Assembly (NCBI GenBank): GCA_028277985.1
Contig: JANQFG010000124.1
Span: 1-54,484, forward strand
Reading direction: 5' to 3'
From: a bacterium
GTDB taxonomy: Bacteria; Desulfobacterota; DSWW01
Length of the DNA stretch: 54,484 nucleotides
Part shown: positions 48,073-54,484 of the stretch, one piece after another
How positions within the stretch are numbered: the stretch's first letter is position 1
Layout: every line of letters starts with the position of its first letter
Program-made: the position numbers and the translations under genes
Notes under the pieces: model-generated
Seen by the model: only the letters and a program-made list of their open reading frames with translations
What the model was told of the DNA's origin: nothing
The model's database searches: none

Positions 48073-49377
48073 CTACTTGCAGGCCTTCTGGAAGCCTCCC
48101 AACGTGTAGTCGTTCGGGTCCAGCTTCCAGCCGTAGTTCCAAACCCTGTCCGGCTCCGGAAAGCCGATGATCGTGGCATGACCCACCCGGTCGTCCACGC
48201 ACAGCATCGAACCGGGGACGAGTTGACGATGGGAGTCATCCGGGCTCTTGTAGGCCTGCCAGGAGTACCACACGGTCTTCCAGTACTTGTCGGCCCGGTC
48301 GTGGATCACCTTCCAGAACGTCATGACGTTTACTTCCGCATCGAGCCAGAGTGAATGGGGCCCGTAGTTGTAATAGGGGTCTTTCGGCTTCATCTTGATC
48401 ACATACGCATCGCGCTTGGCCCAGACCAGGTTCGTCGGCAGCCACGGAGCCCCCTGCCAGCCTTCCTTTTCGTGTCCGTACTCGATTTGTTTGATCGATT
48501 TCGAGGTGGACCAGCCTCCATGCTTGTTCTTCTCCAGCATTTGCACTTTGGTGTCCAGGAACGGGAAGAGAGCGGTCTGTTTCCCGCCCAGTTCCCAGTC
48601 GAAGGCGACGACCTTTCCGTCGAAGCACCAGGCATCATCCACACAACAATCAGAGCCGATGAAGGCGTCCGATCGGTTGGCCGGACTCATACGACGGACC
48701 CTGCGAATCGCGGGTACGTAGGCCAGGGTCGTGTCCATCTTTGCCCCCCGGTAACGCATGAGCAGGATATTCGTGCCCTTGATATCGAAGGGTGCCAGGA
48801 CGCGAATCAGGGCAAAGCGCTCATACCCCTCCTTGTTCTTCTTCCCCTCGTGTGGGGGATAGCCATCCAGCGGGTACTGCTCCCATGAGCACATAACCTG
48901 GCGCTCGAGCCCGGAGTTGCGGCCTACCCAGTCGGCTGTAAAGGGCAGATAGATGGAGCCCATCGAATAGCCGTCGTAGAACCGGTTGTACATGAGCTTC
49001 ACGGCGGCTCTCGGATCCTGCTCGTCCACTTCCGGGAAAGGAATCCCCTGGATGTACTTCGGGAACTCTCCCGTGGCCTTGTCCACGAACAGGAGTTCAT
49101 CATCCAGTTCGTATTTGCCCTTGTTCGTCTCGAGAGACGCCTTGGCGGTAGGATTCATGTACTCCGTGGGATTGTAGTCCAACTCCACCACGTCAAGAGC
49201 GAAGTCGCCGGTCTTCACCCAGTCGAGTACGGAATTCGGCAGAAGACCTTCCGCCTTCTCCCAGTTCGACGTATCGATCTTGTCTCCCGGCGCGACATCG
49301 GCTGTGACCATGGCCGGAATCCCACCAATAAGACAGAGACTGATGAAGCACGCAATCAGGTGTTTCCTGGATTTCAT
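48073..49377 (-). CDS. DUF1329 protein (outer-membrane lipoprotein-sorting-like)
   Basis: The 434-residue exported protein has a signal peptide (basic start, then hydrophobic LIACFISLCLIGGIPAMV, cleavage near TAD). It fits the DUF1329 family: NWEKAEGLLPNSVLDWVK near the start, FALIRVLAPFDIKGTNILLM and LAYVPAIRRVRRMSPANRSD in the middle, and an aromatic-rich end with DPYYNYG. The fold resembles LolA/LolB lipid-binding barrels. GGGGAGAG supports the ATG at 49377. It is third in the DUF1329-DUF1302-DUF1329 set and is closely similar to the first copy. Such proteins often lie beside RND exporters or hydrophobic-compound genes; a periplasmic lipid or hydrophobic-substrate carrier is plausible. Confidence 0.85.
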   Translation of the reverse strand: MKSRKHLIACFISLCLIGGIPAMVTADVAPGDKIDTSNWEKAEGLLPNSVLDWVKTGDFALDVVELDYNPTEYMNPTAKASLETNKGKYELDDELLFVDKATGEFPKYIQGIPFPEVDEQDPRAAVKLMYNRFYDGYSMGSIYLPFTADWVGRNSGLERQVMCSWEQYPLDGYPPHEGKKNKEGYERFALIRVLAPFDIKGTNILLMRYRGAKMDTTLAYVPAIRRVRRMSPANRSDAFIGSDCCVDDAWCFDGKVVAFDWELGGKQTALFPFLDTKVQMLEKNKHGGWSTSKSIKQIEYGHEKEGWQGAPWLPTNLVWAKRDAYVIKMKPKDPYYNYGPHSLWLDAEVNVMTFWKVIHDRADKYWKTVWYSWQAYKSPDDSHRQLVPGSMLCVDDRVGHATIIGFPEPDRVWNYGWKLDPNDYTLGGFQKACK

Positions 49378-49450
49378 GTTTCTCTCCCCGCTTGTTGGTT
49401 CTTGTCGATGTTGTCTATTGCCTATGCTCCAGTATGCCTGAAACAGTCTA

Positions 49451-51172
49451 CTAATTCAGCAAATAGGAAACGGTGATGGCAATCTGATCCCGGTCCCGGA
49501 ACAGGCCGAAGCTGTTGTACACCCCCACGATACCGGCGTACTGGATAGCAAACCGGAAAGGCTCCCGGATGTAGTTGATCGAAGGCAGGATCAGCCAGAC
49601 GCCGCGGAGATCATAGGCCGCGGCAAATTGCGGTGTGAGATTCCCCTTCATGTAATTCGTGTTGATCAGCATCGTGAAGATGTGTTCGGTCTTCTTCACG
49701 GTCGGGAATCCGGTATAGTCAATCACCGGCTCTCCGGTGAGGCTGTTGACCGTATAAGGCCCCGATGTCCTTCCGTCGCTCGGCACGAACCGGTTCGGGT
49801 CCGCCACAGGCAGGATCGTATCGTCCCGATGGTCCTGGATCCACGTGCCGAAGTACTGGAAGGACGTGAAGAACATGCTCGTCTTGTTCAATTTCCGCAT
49901 CCAGACCTGCTTGTCGAAGCCGAGCATCCACCGAAGGATGTCCCGCTTGGCGATGTTGCCGCTTTCAGGGCCCAGAGGGATTCCGAACAACCCGAAAGAG
50001 CGGGGATCCTCACCCGCGAAGACGGCGATTCCGTCCAGGGCAAGGCCACCCAGAGGAAGCACGTCGGCGAGAAGGGGACGGCCGTTCTGCGACAGCTCGA
50101 AGAGGGGTTCGTCCCAGAATTGGGCGATCTCGGCCCGGAACACGATATCCGTCATCGACTCCCAGAAGGTCATGCTCCCCCCGGACACCTGTCTGCTGGG
50201 GAAGTCGCCGTAAATGATCAGATTGGAGAAGTCGAGCAGTGGCACCCCCGGCGGCACGGGCTCCTTTAGAACGAAGTAGGTGGTGGGCAGGTCCAGATAG
50301 GACTTGTAATGGGCGATCGAACAGTTCATGTTCGGCCCGAACAGCCACTGGAGGCGCCCCCCCCACCGGCTGCTGCTCATATCCTTGGGCGGCGTCCTGA
50401 TGAACAGCCTGTCGTAGACCTCCTTTTTCGGGTCGGGCACCATGTACGGGGTTCCGAAAGGAGGCCAGGGCGACATCTTCGCGTCCCAGGTGCCCGGCAC
50501 CCAGAACCCCTCCACGGTGAAGGAGGAGAAGGGGCCGATCGTGCCCATGTTGTAGCTTCCGCGCAACATCCAAAGCGGAATCCGCCGGTCGTCCAAGTCC
50601 TCGAAGGGACCACCGAAGCTGTTGTCCAGCGGGTTGATTCCGTCCAGCATGCGGAAGATGTCCGTCTCTCCCCATGCAAGGATCTGGCGGCCGATCCGCA
50701 AGAAGGCGGGCCCTCGGGAGAAATCGATATACGCCTCCCAGAGGTCATAGGCCTGCTTGAAGCTGTCGATGTTGTCCTTGTCGGCGGCGCGAATATCCCT
50801 GAACGACTGTTTTCCCACATTGTACAGGGCCTCGTACATGAATCGCGCAACGATGTGGTACTTGCTCTGGATCTCGAGCTTCTTCAAGGGCCAGAGGATG
50901 TCCAACTCTTCCGTCAGGTTCCCCAGATCATGATCGATCTCGATGAGGGCCAGGTTACGCCACTGCACGAGATCGCCCATCTTGATGTCTCTCGGGTAAC
51001 TGGTCCCATTCTCTTCCGCATCCTGAAGGCGGAACGACGCCCTCGTCGACAGCTTGGCGGAGACGGAAAGCGTGTTTTCAGAATCTACGAAAAATGCATC
51101 CGCCCCACCGGCCATCCCCAGCACCAGAACCACGACCGCAAACCCGATCCAACCCCGTTTCCTAGCGTCCAT
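49451..51172 (-). CDS. DUF1302 outer-membrane beta-barrel-like protein
   Basis: The 573-residue protein has a signal peptide (WIGFAVVVLVLGMAGGADA, cleavage near residue 27) and the alternating-strand pattern of an outer-membrane barrel, ending in an aromatic-alternating strand (DQIAITVSYLLN). Family phrases: FLRIGRQILAWGETDIFRML, NPLDNSFGGPFEDLDDRRIPLWMLR. DUF1302 proteins are thought to be porin-like channels for hydrophobic compounds. The GGGGGGG run supports the ATG at 51172; a longer reading to 51244 is not typical. It lies between two DUF1329 genes, 73 bp before the second and 268 bp after the first. Confidence 0.82.
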   Translation of the reverse strand: MDARKRGWIGFAVVVLVLGMAGGADAFFVDSENTLSVSAKLSTRASFRLQDAEENGTSYPRDIKMGDLVQWRNLALIEIDHDLGNLTEELDILWPLKKLEIQSKYHIVARFMYEALYNVGKQSFRDIRAADKDNIDSFKQAYDLWEAYIDFSRGPAFLRIGRQILAWGETDIFRMLDGINPLDNSFGGPFEDLDDRRIPLWMLRGSYNMGTIGPFSSFTVEGFWVPGTWDAKMSPWPPFGTPYMVPDPKKEVYDRLFIRTPPKDMSSSRWGGRLQWLFGPNMNCSIAHYKSYLDLPTTYFVLKEPVPPGVPLLDFSNLIIYGDFPSRQVSGGSMTFWESMTDIVFRAEIAQFWDEPLFELSQNGRPLLADVLPLGGLALDGIAVFAGEDPRSFGLFGIPLGPESGNIAKRDILRWMLGFDKQVWMRKLNKTSMFFTSFQYFGTWIQDHRDDTILPVADPNRFVPSDGRTSGPYTVNSLTGEPVIDYTGFPTVKKTEHIFTMLINTNYMKGNLTPQFAAAYDLRGVWLILPSINYIREPFRFAIQYAGIVGVYNSFGLFRDRDQIAITVSYLLN

Positions 51173-51383
51173 GTCATGCCCCCCCTTATGCCATGTTTGC
51201 ACTGGACCTTCGGATACACTGTTCGGAAACCTTCCATACACCATACCGGTAACGAGAGAAAAATCAAGCCGAAAAAGAACAACGTTAGCCCGATATCATA
51301 CCATTCAAATAGCAATTATATAACACCGCAAAAAATCCTCTCCCTACAGGGGCTTCGGGCCCCTCGGGCGGATGGAACGCTAG

Positions 51384-51403
51384 CCTTCGTTTTCCCACGA
51401 AGG
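51384..51403 (-). terminator. hairpin after first DUF1329 gene
   Basis: CCTTCGT (51384-51390), 6-nt loop, ACGAAGG (51397-51403), perfect. Read on the minus strand it follows the stop at 51441 by about 38 bp. Further along, at about 51345-51361, AGGGGC/GCCCCT forms a second hairpin, and a run of T follows it about 12 nt later. Either may attenuate transcription between the first DUF1329 gene and DUF1302. Confidence 0.4.
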
Positions 51404-51440
51404 GCCCGCTCCGCCTGGGCAACGGCGGATGGCTCTTCTC

Positions 51441-52754
51441 CTACTTACAGAGCTTCTGGAATCCTCCCAGGGAATAGTTGTTCTTGTCCAGCTTCGCAAA
51501 AAAACTCCACGTATTGTTCGGCTCGGAGAACCGTATGATCGTCCCGTGATTGGTCCGGTCATCCACGGCCACCATCGAGCTCCCGCAGATCAGCTTCATG
51601 GCACCGTCGGGGCTCGCGAAAGCGGAGTAGGAGTACCACATCACCTTCCAGTATTTCTCGGCCCGATCGTGGATGATCTTGTAGGTCGTCATCAGGTTGA
51701 TGTCCGCATCCACCCACATGTACTGGGTCCCGTAGTTGTAGTACGGGTCCTTCGGGGTCATCTTGATCACGTAGGCCGGCCGCTTCACATAGATCAGGTT
51801 CGTGGGCATCCAGGGCGCCCCCTGCCAGTCCTTGTTCTGGTACCCGTACTCGATCTGCTTCATGTTCTTGGCGGTCAGCCAGCTCTCCCCTTTGCCCTTG
51901 ACCAACGGCTGCGGATTCTCGTCAAAGTAAGGCATCAGGGCCTCTTGCTTTCTCTGAAGCTCCCATTTGAAGGCCGTGACCTTACCGTCGAAACACCAGG
52001 CATCATCCACGCATGCGTCCGAGCCGATAAAAGAGTCGGATCGGTTAGCCGGGCTCATGCGCCGCACCCGTCGGATCGCCGGCACGTAGGCGAGGGTGCT
52101 GTCCTGCTTCAGTCCCCGATACCGCATCAGCAGGATGTTCGTGCCGGCAATGTCGAAGGGGGCCAGGACACGAATCAGCGCGAACCTCTCGTAGCCTTCC
52201 TTGTTCTTCTGGTCCTTGTGTCCCACATACCCGTCCAGCGGGTACTGCTGCCATTCGCAGTGCACCTCCCGCTCGAAACCGTTGTTGCGGCCGAGCCATA
52301 TGGTGCCGAAGGGGAACTTCTCATTGCCCTGCACATAGGTGCCGTAGGTCTTGTTGTACATGATCTTGGCCCCGGCCCGCGGGTCTTTCACATCGAGATC
52401 CCTCTCCGGAAAGGGAATGCCCTCGATGTACGTCGGAAGCTTGCCCGTCGCATTCTCGATGATCATGTCTTCCGCGTCCAGATTGTACTTGCCCTTGTTC
52501 GCATCAAGGGACGCAACGGCCGCCGGGTTTCTGTATTCCTTCGGGTCGTAGTTCAGTTCCCCGACCTTCATGACGAAATCGCCGTTTTTCAGCCAGTTGA
52601 GGATCGCGTCCGGTATCAGCCCCTCTGCCTTTTCCCAATTCGATTTGTCAACCACATCCCCGACAGCAACCTCTGCCGAGGCGATGGAACTCAGGCCGGC
52701 AACCAGTAAGATCCCGACCAGGTAGATTCCCAGAATCTTCGATGTTCTCTTCAC
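51441..52754 (-). CDS. DUF1329 protein, first copy of the set
   Basis: The 437-residue exported protein is closely similar to the one at 48073 over its full length (LAYVPAIRRVRRMSPANRSD, CVDDAWCFDGKV, KDPYYNYG shared). The signal is ILGIYLVGILLVAGLSSIAS, cleavage near AEV. It appears to start with GTG at 52754 behind GGGGGAG. The two copies flank the barrel gene, so they may be paired carriers or have different ligands. An 18-bp palindrome (52877-52894) lies upstream. The long region between this gene and the next ligase suggests it has its own promoter. Confidence 0.85.
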   Translation of the reverse strand: MKRTSKILGIYLVGILLVAGLSSIASAEVAVGDVVDKSNWEKAEGLIPDAILNWLKNGDFVMKVGELNYDPKEYRNPAAVASLDANKGKYNLDAEDMIIENATGKLPTYIEGIPFPERDLDVKDPRAGAKIMYNKTYGTYVQGNEKFPFGTIWLGRNNGFEREVHCEWQQYPLDGYVGHKDQKNKEGYERFALIRVLAPFDIAGTNILLMRYRGLKQDSTLAYVPAIRRVRRMSPANRSDSFIGSDACVDDAWCFDGKVTAFKWELQRKQEALMPYFDENPQPLVKGKGESWLTAKNMKQIEYGYQNKDWQGAPWMPTNLIYVKRPAYVIKMTPKDPYYNYGTQYMWVDADINLMTTYKIIHDRAEKYWKVMWYSYSAFASPDGAMKLICGSSMVAVDDRTNHGTIIRFSEPNNTWSFFAKLDKNNYSLGGFQKLCK

Positions 52755-52876
52755 GCTGTCTCCCCCTTTGTTGTGGTTCTCCTGTGCGTCTCCGCGTTCG
52801 CTTCATCCCGCTTTTTCACTCTGCGTCACGATCGGCTCAAGAAACGAATTGTACCCCGGACGTCCATGGGTATTGT

Positions 52877-52894
52877 ATCCCCAGAACTGGGGAT
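52877..52894. promoter_or_regulatory. 18-bp palindrome upstream of the DUF1329 set
   Basis: ATCCCCAG (52877-52884), AA, CTGGGGAT (52887-52894), perfect. It lies 123-140 bp upstream of the GTG start and 50 bp after the ligase stop. The 2-bp spacer favours a DNA operator over an RNA hairpin. No regulator gene is adjacent. Confidence 0.5.
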
Positions 52895-52943
52895 TCTCGC
52901 CTCCCCTTTTCGGTGGCCTGGGCGATTGTATGGATCGCCCGTC

Positions 52944-54484
52944 TCAGACCGGCCGCGCCCGCTCGCCGCCGGTCTGTTTCCCCCTGGTCTCACCCTCCTT
53001 TCCGTATTCCTCCTTCAGCACGGCCTTCTTGACCTTCATGGTGGGCGTCAAAGGCAGAGCGTCCATGAATTTGATGTGTTTCGGGTACTTGAACCTGGCC
53101 ACCTTGCCTTCCAGGTACTCGAAGACCTCCTCTTCAACAACCGACTCCCCCTGGACCGGCACGACAAAGGCCATCCCGGTTTCCCCCCACTTCGGGTCCG
53201 CAACCCCGATGATCGCTACATTGGAGATCTTCGGGTGACCGGCCAGGATCTTCTCCACCTCTGCCGGATACACGTTCTCCCCCCCGCTCCGATACATGTC
53301 CTTGGCACGATCCACGATGTAGAAGTAGCCCTCCTCATCCATGTACCCCAGATCCCCGGTGTGCAGCACACCGTCCACGAGGGCCTTGCCGGTCTCTTCG
53401 GGCAGGTTCCAGTAACCATCCATGACGGTCGGTCCTCTGGCAACGATCTCCCCGATTTCGCCGGGTGCGGCCCGTTTTCCGTTCGAGCCCTTGATCCAGA
53501 TGTCCGTGAAGAAACCGGGCTTGCCGATGGAGCCCATCTTTCGTTGAACGTCCTCCGTCGGCATCATCATCATGGCCGAGTTTTCTGTCTGCCCGAATCC
53601 CTGCCGCATGTGAAGGCCCCGCTTGGCCAGATCCTCGAAAAGGCTCGGTGGAGTCCGCTCACCACCGCCCAACACGCATCGCACGTTGCTCACGTCCGTT
53701 TCGTCCAGCTTGCCCGTCTCCAGAACCATCCGCCACATGGTCGTCAGACCGAATACGATCGTACCACGGTATCGTTCGATGTCCTGGGCAAACTCGGCGG
53801 GATCGAATCCTCGCCGCATCACCATGGTCATGCCTGCGCACAAAGCGGGTGTGGCCACGATGAAGAGCCCGCCGGAATGAAACAGGGGCATCTGCGCCAC
53901 GAACACATCATCCGGCCGTGCCTCGGTGTAGAATGCGATCTGGAAATTCTTGAAGAAGGTCTGCTCGTGGGTCAGCACCGCCCCTTTCGGGTTGCCTGTC
54001 GTCCCGGAGGTATAGACGATCGCCAGAGGTGCATCGAAAGAGATCGGGGTCTCCGCGACCGGCTCGCTCACCGGCTGATCCGCACTCAACTCGTGATAGT
54101 CCGCGGCCCATGCAGGACACCCGGGCAACTGGGCCCCGTTTCCCTGATCGCTGCCGCTCGCCATGTAGATGAACTTGTCCGCCTCCACCTTCAAACGCCC
54201 TCGAATCTGACCTATGTTCTCCGTGAAGGCATCGTGGAAGACCACCATCCTCGCACCACAATCGTTCAGCTGATACTCCAGTTCGGGCCCTACCAGCCGG
54301 TGATTCAACGGCACGAGAACGGCGCCCAGTTTGGCGCAGGCGAAATACACCTCCAAGAACTCCACACAGTTCAACAGAACCACCGACACCCGATCACCGT
54401 TGCGTATACCGCGCTTGCTCAAGAAATGTGCCGCCCGGTTCACCCCATCGTTCAGATCCCTGTAGGTGACCGGCTCGTCCTCAA
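52944..54484 (-). CDS. acyl-CoA synthetase (AMP-forming), 5' end beyond the window
   Basis: The reading frame is still open at the window edge (EDEPVTYRDLNDGVNRAAH in frame), so the true start lies beyond 54484; GTG at 54443 is internal. About 512 residues are visible. Motifs: YTSGTTGNPKGAV, MPLFHSGGLF, QGFGQTENSAM where the ligase YG-TE motif sits, HTGDLGYMDEEGYF, DRAKDMYRSGGENVYPAE (hinge) and PLTPTMKVKKAVLK at the end. It resembles long-chain or medium-chain CoA ligases and differs from the two others in this window. It precedes the DUF1329-DUF1302-DUF1329 genes on the same strand, a natural partner for uptake of a hydrophobic acid. Confidence 0.85.
   Translation of the reverse strand, partial: EDEPVTYRDLNDGVNRAAHFLSKRGIRNGDRVSVVLLNCVEFLEVYFACAKLGAVLVPLNHRLVGPELEYQLNDCGARMVVFHDAFTENIGQIRGRLKVEADKFIYMASGSDQGNGAQLPGCPAWAADYHELSADQPVSEPVAETPISFDAPLAIVYTSGTTGNPKGAVLTHEQTFFKNFQIAFYTEARPDDVFVAQMPLFHSGGLFIVATPALCAGMTMVMRRGFDPAEFAQDIERYRGTIVFGLTTMWRMVLETGKLDETDVSNVRCVLGGGERTPPSLFEDLAKRGLHMRQGFGQTENSAMMMMPTEDVQRKMGSIGKPGFFTDIWIKGSNGKRAAPGEIGEIVARGPTVMDGYWNLPEETGKALVDGVLHTGDLGYMDEEGYFYIVDRAKDMYRSGGENVYPAEVEKILAGHPKISNVAIIGVADPKWGETGMAFVVPVQGESVVEEEVFEYLEGKVARFKYPKHIKFMDALPLTPTMKVKKAVLKEEYGKEGETRGKQTGGERARPV

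Noticed and set aside
1..54484. CRISPR array, tRNA, rRNA, integrase or phage genes
   Set aside because: No regular spaced repeats, tRNA-like cloverleaf, ribosomal RNA sequence or phage gene was recognised by reading. A covariance search was not possible.

Overview
The window looks like a stretch of chromosome from a strictly anaerobic, Gram-negative, GC-rich bacterium, most likely of the Desulfobacterota (deltaproteobacterial) type. The reasons are an LPS heptosyltransferase and outer-membrane proteins, a four-subunit ATP-dependent aryl-CoA reductase-like operon, several Fe-S proteins, a selenoprotein gene with an in-frame TGA, a nickel lactate-racemase-type enzyme, sigma54 promoters with an enhancer-binding protein, and many acyl-CoA ligases and beta-oxidation-type genes. 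No phage, CRISPR, tRNA or rRNA was seen. Taxonomy is inferred from gene content only.

Layout. 1-2.7 kb: a LarA-family enzyme, a tiny membrane protein, an excisionase-type HTH protein and a sigma54-driven small zinc ribbon. 2.7-6.8 kb (minus): a benzoyl-CoA reductase / 2-hydroxyacyl-CoA dehydratase-type operon with two catalytic-type subunits and two distinct ATPase activators. 7.1-11.1 kb (plus): a DUF1847 protein, a GrdB-family selenoprotein (Sec at residue 163 with a bacterial SECIS hairpin), a metallo-beta-lactamase-fold hydrolase, an exported protein and a second sigma54-driven zinc ribbon. 11.1-19 kb: an amidohydrolase broken by one in-frame TAA, a MerR-TetR fusion regulator, waaF, and a MarR-controlled pair of 4Fe-4S proteins followed by an NPD-type flavoprotein. 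19-31.6 kb: a sigma54 enhancer-binding protein, tandem palindromic sites and a sigma54 promoter in front of an acyl-CoA ligase. After the ligase come a beta-propeller/hydrolase fusion, two tandem paralogous propeller lipoproteins and an SDR. 31.9-35.2 kb: a DUF3795 protein and a three-gene signalling set (degenerate kinase, lone receiver, PAS kinase). 35.5-44.3 kb (minus): gamma-carbonic anhydrase, thiolase, enoyl-CoA hydratase, CCG-domain protein, NPD flavoprotein, a 4-hydroxybutyryl-CoA-dehydratase-like flavoprotein, an acyl-CoA ligase fused to SCP2, and TetR. 44.7-47.6 kb: a 43-aa membrane protein, an exported protein, a phosphoesterase and an NAD epimerase. 48-54.5 kb (minus): a DUF1329-DUF1302-DUF1329 outer-membrane set preceded by an acyl-CoA ligase that runs off the window.

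Working model (inference): the region takes up a hydrophobic carboxylic or cyclic compound (DUF1302/DUF1329), activates it to a CoA ester (three ligases), modifies it reductively (aryl-CoA reductase-like complex, flavoproteins, Fe-S proteins) and feeds it into beta-oxidation (hydratase, thiolase, SDR). Each block appears to have its own local regulator with recognisable operators. The most notable single observations are the selenoprotein, the complete sigma54/palindrome control module, and the exported propeller-hydrolase family under that module.
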